From Marinihelvus sp942491555 (lineage in GTDB: Bacteria; Pseudomonadota; Gammaproteobacteria; Xanthomonadales; SZUA-36): 64,000 nt of DNA. The DNA is taken from contig CALOBN010000003.1 of NCBI GenBank assembly GCA_942491555.1, forward strand, positions 310,001-374,000. The letters are read 5' to 3'. This document shows positions 43,855 through 52,305 of the stretch, in pieces. Positions within the stretch are counted from its first letter, which is position 1, and every line of letters begins with the position of its first letter. The notes beneath the pieces are model-generated. The model saw only the letters and a program-made list of their open reading frames with translations, had not been told where the DNA came from and made no database searches. Both the position numbers and the translations under genes were made by a program.

Positions 43855-44231
43855 GATCGATGTGTCGATTCCGGGGTCACGGGGGTGATGATTTCGGCTA
43901 AAAATACGGTTCTGTCGGGCCTTTGAGTAGCGCAGGCAAGAAAAGTGCCCCCGCTATTCAGCCAGTACCGCGCGGCCCCGTCAATAGCCCATAAATATCG
44001 GGCCCGCCGAAGCGGGCCCGAACCCCCTACGCTGGCCCCGCAGGTCCAGTCGTCTTCCCCATCCGCAGAACAGACTCAGTTCATACCTTAAGCACAAGTG
44101 GCGACTTGAATGTTGTGGCTTATCGTTATGGGGACTACGCATTACCAGCTAAAAAGTTGGTTTGATCACACTTTCGCCTGGCCAATTGCCCGCACACCGG
44201 GCCGCCGGTAACATGCGCAAGGCAACCGCCT
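43855..44231. other. Intergenic region with a perfect 9-bp GC hairpin
   Basis: About 377 bases between divergent genes with no supportable ORF. At 43999-44020 the sequence CGGGCCCGC-CGAA-GCGGGCCCG forms a 9-bp stem with a 4-base loop. No T-run follows on either strand, so it is not a standard terminator, and a terminator between divergent genes would be odd. A small RNA or a regulatory structure is possible. Further downstream (about 44080-44170) the AT content rises, which fits the promoter of the TPR gene, but no hexamers stand out. Confidence 0.5.
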
Positions 44232-45908
44232 GTGAGCACCATGTCCCAACCATCTTCCCTGCCGTCCCTGCTGCGTACCATCAGTCTTATTGGCGTGGGT
44301 GCCTGGCTGGCCTGGCAACTGATCAACATCAGCATGGGACTTACCGGCTTCATGCCGGTTTTAAGGGCCCTGGTTGTTGTCGGCATCATCCTCATAAGCA
44401 TCGGTCTTGGGTTTCGTTATCTTCGCCGCACCAGGGGCGGCGGCTGGCAACGAACAGATGGTCCTTTGCTGATCTTCGCTGCAGTCCTGTTGCTGTTTGA
44501 AATCAACCTTGAGAGTCCGAATCGGCACGCGGCTGGCGTGGGAGTCAATATCCTTCCCTGGTCTGTTGATGTTGCCAGCGCCCGGGATGCACAACTGGCA
44601 GGAGTGCTGGAGGAAGCCTGGCGTCAGCACTTATGGCAACAGAACCAATGGCAGCCAGTGGTCTTTTTCGCGCCGCCGGCAGGACAGCTACCTCCCGCGC
44701 CAACCGTGCAGACTTCGATTACTGTCACTAACCAACAACTCTCTTTTCAAACGGGTATTTATACCGCCGATACCGGTCCCGCTGGTCTTAACGGCAACCC
44801 CGGGGACGGCTTGCTCGTCAACGCATCGGGGACAGCGAGAGCGTCTGGCGCTGACCTGCTGGAGCAGGCCATCAACGCGCTGGGCAGCCGGTTTACGCAG
44901 CGGCGTGATGACGCAACGGCACTTGCAGTCCAGCCGATGCGCATTTCACAAGCCGAGATCGACTGCGCCCTCAATGATCGGGGTGTGCAGAATCTCGCGC
45001 TGCAGGGCCTGCGTCAATCCGTGTTTCGGGAGCCCGATTCAGCATTGCAGCATGCTGCGCTCGCTGATTGCGCTTTGCGTATTTTCCAGTCCGCGCCGCA
45101 AACGGGAGTTGCCCTGCGTCATGAAGCTCGAGCATCCGCTAACCGCGCCATCAGACTTCAGCCCGGGCTGCCCATCGCGCAATGGACCACAGCCGCTGTC
45201 GCGTGGCGCTTTGATGCAGATCCAGTGAAGGCCCGGCAACTATGGCGCCAGGTACTGGATACGTTCCCCGGACAGGCCGGCATTAGACTTGACCTTGCCG
45301 GCATGTATTTTTCCGCTGGGCTTACGCCGGACGCCATGCACGAAGTGGACCGGGCAAGGACCACCGCACCAGACCATCCCCGCGCAGCCTATCTGCAAGC
45401 GCTTGCAGCTCTGGAACCGCGCTCCGGCGGGCAAAACTACCAACAGGCTGTTGAATTACTTGAGGCCGCTGTGACTCTCACACCCGACTCCGATGAGTTC
45501 CGCCTGGCCCTGGCTCTCGCTTACCAGCGCCTGGGGGCAGCGGAGCAAGTGCTGGCGCCTTTTCCTGTCACGCAACAGCTGGATCAGAATCCGGATTCAC
45601 TGGCGTACCGCAGCTGGTGGCTGGCCAGCATTGGCGACAGCCCGGGTGCGCAGGCCCTGCGCGATCAGTTGTTTGCGCAAGGCGACCAGGGTCCCGGTCG
45701 CGCCTTTCGTCTTGCCCTGGTGGCGCTGGGCCGCGGACAGGCAGAAGCAGCCAACCTCGCATTGACCGACGCCCGCAAGAATGCCGACCCGCGGCTGTTG
45801 TGGCCCGTGACCCGCCTGCTTTTTTCTGCTGAGCCAGTCATGAGCCAGCTCTCTGCGGACTGGCATGCAGCCCTGCAGAGCCAGGGGGAAGAGACCGATT
45901 CACCGTAA
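44232..45908 (+). CDS. Membrane TPR-like protein
   Basis: A 558-residue protein with two or three N-terminal helices (about 14-35, 42-62 and 78-92), a mixed domain of about 180 residues, then TPR-like helical repeats (about 265-540; for example A-A-L-A-D-C-A-L-R-I-F and A-R-A-S-A-N-R-A-I-R-L-Q-P-G, then A-A-Y-L-Q-A-L-A-A-L-E-P). The start is GTG at 44232 or ATG at 44241. Function unknown; the tail should be a protein-binding surface. It is probably transcribed together with the small secreted protein that follows 44 bases on. Confidence 0.75.
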   Translation: MSTMSQPSSLPSLLRTISLIGVGAWLAWQLINISMGLTGFMPVLRALVVVGIILISIGLGFRYLRRTRGGGWQRTDGPLLIFAAVLLLFEINLESPNRHAAGVGVNILPWSVDVASARDAQLAGVLEEAWRQHLWQQNQWQPVVFFAPPAGQLPPAPTVQTSITVTNQQLSFQTGIYTADTGPAGLNGNPGDGLLVNASGTARASGADLLEQAINALGSRFTQRRDDATALAVQPMRISQAEIDCALNDRGVQNLALQGLRQSVFREPDSALQHAALADCALRIFQSAPQTGVALRHEARASANRAIRLQPGLPIAQWTTAAVAWRFDADPVKARQLWRQVLDTFPGQAGIRLDLAGMYFSAGLTPDAMHEVDRARTTAPDHPRAAYLQALAALEPRSGGQNYQQAVELLEAAVTLTPDSDEFRLALALAYQRLGAAEQVLAPFPVTQQLDQNPDSLAYRSWWLASIGDSPGAQALRDQLFAQGDQGPGRAFRLALVALGRGQAEAANLALTDARKNADPRLLWPVTRLLFSAEPVMSQLSADWHAALQSQGEETDSP

Positions 45909-45952
45909 CCTTTTCCATACCTCGTTCGTCTAAAGCTTGAGAACGGAGGAAA

Positions 45953-46186
45953 ATGGCAATGCGAATACCCCAACTGAGCACGAACTTACGCACCGGAATG
46001 CTTGGACTTGGCATGTTTATGATCGCCCTTTCCACGGTGGCTGGTTATGCAACTTCTACGGAAACGGACAAAACATGGAACCTGTCCCAGGCAGCCGTCG
46101 TCGACGAGAGCCTGTCTGAGCAAGAATCAATCCAGTGTCGTCCCGACCAGCAAGACCGGTTTCTGGGACGCCTGCAAAGCCTGTAG
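45953..46186 (+). CDS. Small secreted protein, function unknown
   Basis: A 77-residue frame that is likely real because a near-perfect ribosome-binding site (CGGAGG) lies 4-5 bases before the ATG, and residues 15-33 form a signal peptide (M-L-G-L-G-M-F-M-I-A-L-S-T-V-A-G-Y-A). The mature peptide would be about 44 residues, polar, with one cysteine. I do not recognise it. It ends 54 bases before a convergent gene. Confidence 0.6.
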   Translation: MAMRIPQLSTNLRTGMLGLGMFMIALSTVAGYATSTETDKTWNLSQAAVVDESLSEQESIQCRPDQQDRFLGRLQSL

Positions 46187-46240
46187 AACTGTGTGAGCGT
46201 CTCTTGACGATGCCGCCGGTACAAGGCGGGCCTGAAAAAC

Positions 46241-46771
46241 CTATTGGCCTGCGTTGGAATCCGGAATTCGAGTCGCCTGCCAGGCGACAGCCTGCCAAAT
46301 GCCATCGCGCCGTCTGAACGTACCGGTGTTGAAGTAATACTCGCGCAGTGGCATTGCGCCATCTGCCTGGGGTGTCTCGCCCACCAACCGGAAGGCCACA
46401 ACTGCTGTGTCACCCATCAACATTACCTGTTGATCCTCTGCGAAAAAACGGGTTGCACTCACCTCCTCATCAGCAACGGCCGCTGGTTCGTCACCTGGGT
46501 CACCCTCCAGTCCTAGCATTATGTCGGCCTTGCCGAATCGCGCACCGCTCGATGAGGTATAGATCAGGTCAGCGGCCCAGAAACGGTCATGAACTGATGC
46601 ATCGTTTACCGAGGCACCGGCAAGGAACTCATCCAGCAGATTGAGAAGCTGGCCTTCGTCAGTCGCCGGATCTGCACGACCCGCTGAAGCAAACAACAGA
46701 CAGACACAGAGCAGCAAGACTTCAACTGGCCTGCGCAGAAGGATAAGTTGGGTTTTGAGGAACAGTTTCAT
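46241..46771 (-). CDS. Secreted NTF2-like (SnoaL/DUF4440) protein
   Basis: A 176-residue protein with an N-terminal signal sequence (about 15-33, ends S-A-G-R-A). The mature part has the NTF2 cone pattern: L-L-N-L-L-D-E-F-L-A-G-A, H-D-R-F-W-A-A-D-L-I-Y-T-S-S-S-G, V-V-A-F-R-L-V and F-R-R-R-D-G-I-W-Q-A-V-A-W-Q-A-T-R, characteristic of DUF4440. It probably binds a small molecule or acts as an accessory. It lies 45 bases downstream of the patatin gene on the same strand and may be the last gene of the exporter operon. Confidence 0.8.
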   Translation of the reverse strand: MKLFLKTQLILLRRPVEVLLLCVCLLFASAGRADPATDEGQLLNLLDEFLAGASVNDASVHDRFWAADLIYTSSSGARFGKADIMLGLEGDPGDEPAAVADEEVSATRFFAEDQQVMLMGDTAVVAFRLVGETPQADGAMPLREYYFNTGTFRRRDGIWQAVAWQATRIPDSNAGQ

Positions 46772-46816
46772 ACGGAGAGTTTACCTGAGGCCGAAGTCAC
46801 CGGGGAGACCGCTCAG

Positions 46817-48604
46817 CTAATTGACTTCTCGTTTTACGGATGCCCACCAGGGTGCCAGGGTCGCCATACCCTCCTCGTAGCCAACCTGAACAATTGCATC
46901 AAAAGCTTTGACGTCGGTCATACCGAATTGGCGCACTGGTGGCATTACCAGAACATCTGCAGCGGAACTGCGCTCCCTGGCCTGGGTCAGGGTGCCGATC
47001 TCGGTCGAGCGCATCATCAGGGTTGCCAGACCCGGCACCCGGTAGCGTTTGCTGAAGGGTAAAAAACGACTCCGCAGGAGAGCCCAGGTCCCCGGTGTCT
47101 CATCAAAGGTGACCTGTCGCGTGCCCCTGAATGACACGTCAACGGCGACAATTTTACTGACCGGTCTGGTCAGCATGATATCCACCGGCAGGTTGTTCAG
47201 CACCGCGCCGTCCACCACAAGTTCTGAGTTCACAACCACCGGTGGCAGGACGCCAGGCAGTGAGGCACTGGCACGCAGGGCATTCACCAGATCTCCCTGT
47301 TCATGAATGTGCACTTCGCCCTTATCCAGCCGGCTGGAAACACAAAAGAACGGAATCGGCAGGTCCTCGATGAACACATCCAGGTTTTTCCGCAGAAGGC
47401 GAACCATTCGTTTACCGCGAATCAGGGAGATCATGGGCAATGTGTAATCGCTAAAAGGCTTGCCTTTCACAAAGGACTCGCGGGCCATGTTAATGGCATG
47501 CTCCGGCGTCCAGTCCATGGCGATCGCGCCGCCGACAATCGATCCAATGCTGGAGCCACCAACCCAGTCCACCGGAATGCCCAACTCAACCATGGCGCGG
47601 TATACACCCAGCTCAGCCAGCCCGCGTACCGCACCGGCGCCAAGTACCAGTCCAATCGCCCTGCCGGACAGAATCCGCACCAACCTGTCCAGATCAGCCG
47701 GCTGTTCTTCGCGCCGGTGCAAGTGAAAATCGAAAGAACGACCCTGCAGCCATTGTTGCGTATTGTGAATCGCTGCACCTTTGGCGTGATGCAGCACCAG
47801 GGCCTGCTTGCCGGTTGGCTGCAGCGCCGCGTCTGGTTGGATTGCCCCGGGCGCTTCTTCTGCATCCGCCATCCACAGCGTGATATCCGACTGCCGCAAA
47901 GCAAAACGTGCCCAGGCGTCATTGCGCGCGGCACAGATATAGACCAATAAGGGGTATTCGTCCTCCCGGTCTTCCAACCATTCGCGCAGCTCAGGTGAAA
48001 GCGCGCCATTGGAATCAAAGCCTTTGGTTGGCGCGCCGGCATCCTGCAGGCGCTGAGGGCTGACCACCAGAGCCCGCCGGCCATTACATAATTTTGAAAT
48101 CAGTGTTTCGATCCCGTCGCGAACCCGCTTTGTGTCATGCAGTCGCACGAGGCAAACCGTTCCAAAGGGGCGCTGCGTATTACCCGTGCCGCGCAGATTG
48201 CGCTGCATCAGGCGCGCGACGTGACCAGCCAGTTTCATTACCATCGCCGGATGGCGTGCGGCCAGCGCCTGGAAATCTTCTTTGCCAAGACGAATCAGCA
48301 GGCTGTCCCGAATGGCTCGGATACCGGCGCTGCGCGGATCACCACTGAGGATGCCTGCCTCGCCGACACTGTCGCCGGGCAGCACTTCACCCAGCAACTT
48401 TTGCTCCCTACCCTCACCGGCAATGGCCTGTAAGCGGCCTCGAACCAAAAAGTACAGCGAATCACCGGGATCACCCTGGCGGAACAACCATTCTCCGCCC
48501 CGAAGCTCCAGGCGCTCAAGGCGCTCACTCAGGCCGGATTCGGGCCCGGCACCAAAGTAACGCTCAACGATCCGTTCAATTTTGCGCTCCGTTTCGGTCA
48601 TCAA
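46817..48604 (-). CDS. Patatin-like phospholipase with N-terminal cyclic-nucleotide-binding domain
   Basis: A 595-residue cytoplasmic or membrane-associated lipase of the neuropathy-target-esterase type. Residues about 15-135 form a cNMP-binding fold (G-G-E-W-L-F-R-Q-G-D-P-G-D-S-L-Y, G-D-S-V-G-E-A-G-I-L). The patatin domain starts at about 313 (L-V-L-G-A-G-A-V-R-G), with the nucleophile S352 in G-S-S-I-G and the dyad aspartate D465 in D-G-A. The site is complete, so phospholipase or lysophospholipase activity under nucleotide control is expected. The start overlaps the DevA-like stop by 4 bases, so a lipid exporter and a lipase are translated together. Confidence 0.9.
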   Translation of the reverse strand: MMTETERKIERIVERYFGAGPESGLSERLERLELRGGEWLFRQGDPGDSLYFLVRGRLQAIAGEGREQKLLGEVLPGDSVGEAGILSGDPRSAGIRAIRDSLLIRLGKEDFQALAARHPAMVMKLAGHVARLMQRNLRGTGNTQRPFGTVCLVRLHDTKRVRDGIETLISKLCNGRRALVVSPQRLQDAGAPTKGFDSNGALSPELREWLEDREDEYPLLVYICAARNDAWARFALRQSDITLWMADAEEAPGAIQPDAALQPTGKQALVLHHAKGAAIHNTQQWLQGRSFDFHLHRREEQPADLDRLVRILSGRAIGLVLGAGAVRGLAELGVYRAMVELGIPVDWVGGSSIGSIVGGAIAMDWTPEHAINMARESFVKGKPFSDYTLPMISLIRGKRMVRLLRKNLDVFIEDLPIPFFCVSSRLDKGEVHIHEQGDLVNALRASASLPGVLPPVVVNSELVVDGAVLNNLPVDIMLTRPVSKIVAVDVSFRGTRQVTFDETPGTWALLRSRFLPFSKRYRVPGLATLMMRSTEIGTLTQARERSSAADVLVMPPVRQFGMTDVKAFDAIVQVGYEEGMATLAPWWASVKREVN

Positions 48605-49935
48605 AGGGCCTGGTGCGCGCGGATATGGCTTGCGTCCATGATTTCCAACGTTTCAAAGATGATGCCAATGGATTCGATAAATCCGGCAAAGCGCTGCTCG
48701 TCTTCCCGGGTAAAGGGCTGACCATCGCGCCGGTTAAGCAATTGGGCAACAGCGAAGATTCGTCCATCGCGATCTTTTACCGGAAGTGTTAACAGCGAGC
48801 GTGTCCGGTAGCCGGTCTGGCGGTCCACCTCGCGGTTAAAGCGCGGATCGTCATAGGCGTCATCAATGCGGACGGGCTCGCCGGTCTGCGCCACCATACC
48901 GGCAATCCCTGTGCCAACCGGAAACCGAACCGGTCCGAGTTCATCAAGGTTCTCCGCCACGGCCAGTTCCAGCTGGTCACCGCGAACCAGGAACAGGGAG
49001 GCCCGGTCTGCGTCCAGTAACTGGGCGAGTTTGCGTGTGAAGGCGAATAAACCCTGCTTCAGCATGCTGGTAAAAGCCGCGTCATTGGCCATGGCCGTGG
49101 CCTGCATAAAGCGTTGGGCCTCACCGGTGATATCACCCAGCATTCCCTGAAAGGCGGACTCATCCAGGTCATCCACCAGAGCGTCAAGGTTCTGTTTACT
49201 GCGCTGGCCTGCCAGGGTGCTCATCATGAGCTCGTTGTTGGCAATGACCGAGTCGGTGAAGGTAGACAGGTTGCCGTCTTCAAGGTGCACAATGCGATCG
49301 GCGATATCCAGGATACGGTTGTCATGGGTTACCAGCAGGATCGTGGCACCCTCTTCCTTGGCAAGGAACTTCATGCGCTCCACAACCTCGCGTCCGGATT
49401 TCTTATCCAGGGACGCGGTCGGCTCATCGGCAAGCAACATTTTCGGGCCACCAATCAGCGCCCTGGCAATCGCAACGCGCTGACGCTGACCGCCGGATAA
49501 CTGCTCCGGTTTGTGATCCATGCGGTCGGCCAGCCCCACGGCCTCAAGCATGGCGCAGGCCCGTTTCTTGAGCTCGGCTGGCCGGGCACGACCGGCGACA
49601 CGCAGCCCCAGCTCAACATTTTCCCGTGCACTAAGCGCACCCAGCAGATTATGCTGCTGAAAAATAAAGCCGATTTGGCGTCGAACCCGCTCCAGCGTCC
49701 GGGGTTTCGCACCGCGCAACTCCTCACCAAATACACGCACGCTGCCCTCCTGAGCGGCACGCAGCGCACCCACCAACGTGAGCAGCGTGGTCTTACCAGA
49801 GCCGGATGGCCCGGTGACGATAACAATCTCACCTTGCGGAATTTCAGTGCTGATATCGAACAGGATCTGCTTCCTGAGCCGCCCCTTGCCGAAGGCATGA
49901 TTCAGACCGGATACCTGGATGGGCGCCCCGCTCAT
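48601..49935 (-). CDS. DevA-type ABC ATPase fused to a GAF domain
   Basis: A 444-residue fusion. Residues 1-230 form a complete ATPase: G-P-S-G-S-G-K-T-T, F-I-F-Q-Q-H-N-L, L-S-G-G-Q-R-Q-R, M-L-L-A-D-E-P-T-A-S-L-D, V-T-H-D. An L-F-D-I-S-T-E-I-P start and the neighbours point to the DevA group. After a helical linker (about 235-290) comes a GAF domain (about 300-440; D-R-A-S-L-F-L-V-R, G-T-G-I-A-G-M-V-A, P-V-K-D-R-D-G-R). GAF domains bind cyclic nucleotides or other small molecules and form dimers. A sensory domain on this ATPase is unusual; the next gene has a cNMP domain as well. The ATG follows the permease stop without a gap. Confidence 0.85.
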   Translation of the reverse strand: MSGAPIQVSGLNHAFGKGRLRKQILFDISTEIPQGEIVIVTGPSGSGKTTLLTLVGALRAAQEGSVRVFGEELRGAKPRTLERVRRQIGFIFQQHNLLGALSARENVELGLRVAGRARPAELKKRACAMLEAVGLADRMDHKPEQLSGGQRQRVAIARALIGGPKMLLADEPTASLDKKSGREVVERMKFLAKEEGATILLVTHDNRILDIADRIVHLEDGNLSTFTDSVIANNELMMSTLAGQRSKQNLDALVDDLDESAFQGMLGDITGEAQRFMQATAMANDAAFTSMLKQGLFAFTRKLAQLLDADRASLFLVRGDQLELAVAENLDELGPVRFPVGTGIAGMVAQTGEPVRIDDAYDDPRFNREVDRQTGYRTRSLLTLPVKDRDGRIFAVAQLLNRRDGQPFTREDEQRFAGFIESIGIIFETLEIMDASHIRAHQAL

Positions 49936-51096
49936 TTAAAACACGTCCGCGGGGTCTAAACGGCGCACCTTGCGCACCGCCAGCAGCGCTGACAAGGCGC
50001 ACATGCCCAGGGTCATACCGAACACAATCACTGCCCGCTCCTGGGTGAGGTATAAAGGCAGATTGGTCGCAGATGCTGCTTTCCCATAAAGCCAGACGGC
50101 GGCCCCGGCACCGGGCACAAAGCCCAGCACGGACAGCACCACGGCCTGTTGTAAAACAATGCCACTGACAAACCCATTGGTATAACCCAATGCCCGCAAG
50201 GTGCCATATTCAGGCAGGTGTTCCGTCACATCTGCAAACAAAATCTGGTAAACGATGATGGCGCCAACGACCAACCCCATGATGGCCCCGAAAGCAAAAA
50301 CATAACCGATGGGTGTGGCGGAATTCCAGTATGCCCGCTCACGGTCCACGAAATCTGCCTTGGTCATCACGAGCACGTCCGCAGGTAAGCGCTCACGCAG
50401 CCGGTCCCGCACGAGATCAGGGTCAGCAGCCGGATCCAGTCGCAACAGGCCCAGTTGGATTTCATTCCGCTCCCGGTCCGGGAACAGACGCAGCCAGTTA
50501 TCCACGCTGGTCAGGATTGTCCCGTCGATACCGAAGGACGTGCCCATGTGGAACAGGCCCGCGATCTCTACTTCCCGGTCATTGATCTCCGTTTTCAGCC
50601 GGTCTTCGCCTGCAAATGCTTCTGTCAGTGACCGACCCGGGGGGCCGAATTCAGGTCGCGAGGCAGCATCCAGGATCACCACGTCCTGGCGGGTGAGACT
50701 TGCCTGGTTTTCTGTAAATCCGGGTGTTACCAGAAGATCATCAGCTGGTTCAAACCCGATCGCGTTAATACTTCGGCGCTCGCTGTTCCAGGGGTTTTTG
50801 AAAACAGCGGGAAAAATATGCACCGGCGATACGTCAACCACAGCCGGATCACCCTGCGCCTGATAAAGCCGCCGGACCGAAAAACCCTGTGGGCGCACAA
50901 TAAACACGCTGTCCGGGCTGAACAGGGCAATGTCATAGTTGAATCGTTCATGAAAGCGCACCGCGCTCTCGAACAGTGCGGAGCGAAAGCCCAACTGCAT
51001 CATGATGAGCAGCACGGCGAAGGCGATACCCGCCACCGCAACCAGCAGCCGCAGTGGACGGTGTCGAAGTTGCAGCCAGCCGAGGGGATACCTCAA
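49936..51096 (-). CDS. DevC-type ABC exporter permease
   Basis: A 386-residue FtsX-type permease with an N-terminal helix (about 13-35), a periplasmic domain (about 40-260) and three C-terminal helices; the final L-A-V-R-K-V-R-R-L-D-P-A-D-V-F is the DevC-family ending. L-G-W-L-Q-L-R-H-R-P-L-R-L-L-V-A at the start also fits. Start codon is TTG at 51096, whose bases overlap the stop of the adaptor gene. DevBCA-like pumps export glycolipids in cyanobacteria; the substrate here is unknown. Confidence 0.88.
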   Translation of the reverse strand: MRYPLGWLQLRHRPLRLLVAVAGIAFAVLLIMMQLGFRSALFESAVRFHERFNYDIALFSPDSVFIVRPQGFSVRRLYQAQGDPAVVDVSPVHIFPAVFKNPWNSERRSINAIGFEPADDLLVTPGFTENQASLTRQDVVILDAASRPEFGPPGRSLTEAFAGEDRLKTEINDREVEIAGLFHMGTSFGIDGTILTSVDNWLRLFPDRERNEIQLGLLRLDPAADPDLVRDRLRERLPADVLVMTKADFVDRERAYWNSATPIGYVFAFGAIMGLVVGAIIVYQILFADVTEHLPEYGTLRALGYTNGFVSGIVLQQAVVLSVLGFVPGAGAAVWLYGKAASATNLPLYLTQERAVIVFGMTLGMCALSALLAVRKVRRLDPADVF

Positions 51097-52040
51097 GGCC
51101 AGATAACCACTTCAACCTGGAGATTTGTCAGACCCATGGCCTCGGCCGGGTCGTCCAGGGCGATGCCGACCTCGACGATTCGGGCATCTTTTCGCGCCGC
51201 CGGGTCGGTGCCAATTTCATCCTGCTTCTGGACTTTAGGACGAATGAAGGCGACCGTGCCCCGCTTACTTTCTACCAGGGCATCACTGCTGACCAGGGCG
51301 TTTTGGCCAATGCGCACCTGTCTTGCGTCGGTTTCATAAACTTCTGCAATGGCCATCATCTCCTTGACGCGGCCCAGTTCCAGTACGCCTTGCTCGCCCA
51401 CATACTCGCCAGGCTCGGCATTGATCCTTAGAACGCGCCCCGAGAATGGCGCCAGGACCTGGCTACGCGCCAGTTCGGCACGGCGCAGGTCGAGCTGGCT
51501 GCTTGCCAGACGGATACCTACCTCGGCCACCCGCGCGTTGACACGTGCGGTGGTGCAGGAGGCCGCCTGGGCCGTTGCATCACCCCGGCTTTGCTCCGTC
51601 TCCTCGCGGGATGCCAGCTCCTGCTCAAGCAGCTTGTCGCGCCGCTCAGCCTCGCGGGCAAGCACGTCCGCGATAATGCAGGCTTCATCAGCGCGGCTTT
51701 TGGCGGCGTTGGCGCTCTCCTGACTCAATTCCAGTTCAGCCTCGGCGACGGCCACTGCAGCCTGCAGTGCGGCCTCCGGATCGGTTACCGCAAGCAATTG
51801 GCCGGCCATCACGTCATCGCCTTCTTTGACGAGGAGACGGGCCACAACCGAACCGGCCAGCGACAGTGGGGTACTGGGGGCGGCAACGCGTACGATGCCG
51901 CCCATGGGTTCAAGACGCCCCAGGGCCGCGACCCGTTCCTGGGACTGCAGTTCCTGTGCCCGGGCAGTATCGCTGCTTGTCGCAGCAAGCAGCAAGCCTG
52001 CGGCTACCAGGCCTGGCAAAATATTAACAAGGTGTTTCAA
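51093..52040 (-). CDS. DevB-type periplasmic adaptor of the ABC exporter
   Basis: A 315-residue membrane-fusion protein with an N-terminal signal sequence or anchor (about 6-28). L-G-R-L-E-P-M-G-G-I-V-R-V-A and G-D-D-V-M-A-G-Q-L-L-A make the first lipoyl half, an alpha-hairpin of about 100 residues follows, then P-F-S-G-R-V-L-R-I as second lipoyl half and a beta-barrel region. These are marks of the DevB group. The start is TTG at 52040, with GGAGG 6 bases before it. First gene of a probable five-gene operon. Confidence 0.87.
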   Translation of the reverse strand: MKHLVNILPGLVAAGLLLAATSSDTARAQELQSQERVAALGRLEPMGGIVRVAAPSTPLSLAGSVVARLLVKEGDDVMAGQLLAVTDPEAALQAAVAVAEAELELSQESANAAKSRADEACIIADVLAREAERRDKLLEQELASREETEQSRGDATAQAASCTTARVNARVAEVGIRLASSQLDLRRAELARSQVLAPFSGRVLRINAEPGEYVGEQGVLELGRVKEMMAIAEVYETDARQVRIGQNALVSSDALVESKRGTVAFIRPKVQKQDEIGTDPAARKDARIVEVGIALDDPAEAMGLTNLQVEVVIWP

Positions 52041-52089
52041 AGACCCCTCCCGTCCAGGCTCGATAGAGGCTCTTACCCGGGTAACTGGT

Positions 52090-52105
52090 TATTGGTTTTA
52101 TAGCA
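52090..52105 (-). promoter_or_regulatory. Possible extended -10 promoter of the devBCA-like operon
   Basis: On the minus strand TGCTATAAA reads as an extended -10 (TG-N-TATAAA), placed so that transcription would start near 52090, about 50 bases before the TTG start of the adaptor gene. No good -35 hexamer is visible. The rest of 52041-52251 has nothing else I can name. Confidence 0.3.
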
Positions 52106-52251
52106 TCAATATTACGTGACCTTGGCGAAAATTTCCCGATACTATCAATAGGCGGGTTAGCGGAAAAAGTTTGTTTGTGAACACGGTGGGCGGGAAAACA
52201 CTGGCCCCGTCTTTGAAATGGTCACCCAAAAATATTGATCTATAAATGCAA

Positions 52252-52279
52252 ACGGCCGGGACACATGCGTCCCGGCCGT
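52252..52279 (-). terminator. Stem-loop terminator after pilE
   Basis: An 11-bp perfect stem (ACGGCCGGGAC/GTCCCGGCCGT) with the 6-base loop ACATGC, 26 bases after the pilE stop. On the minus strand it is followed by TTGCATTTATAG, a weak T-rich tail, so termination may be moderately efficient. Confidence 0.65.
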
Positions 52280-52305
52280 GATGAACTGTCAGTTGGAAGT
52301 CCGGT

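Noticed and set aside
43999..44020. tRNA or tmRNA fragment
   Set aside because: Only one hairpin; no cloverleaf or CCA end.
29573..46186. Integrated phage or genomic island
   Set aside because: No integrase, tRNA, direct repeats or clear change in base composition at the edges.
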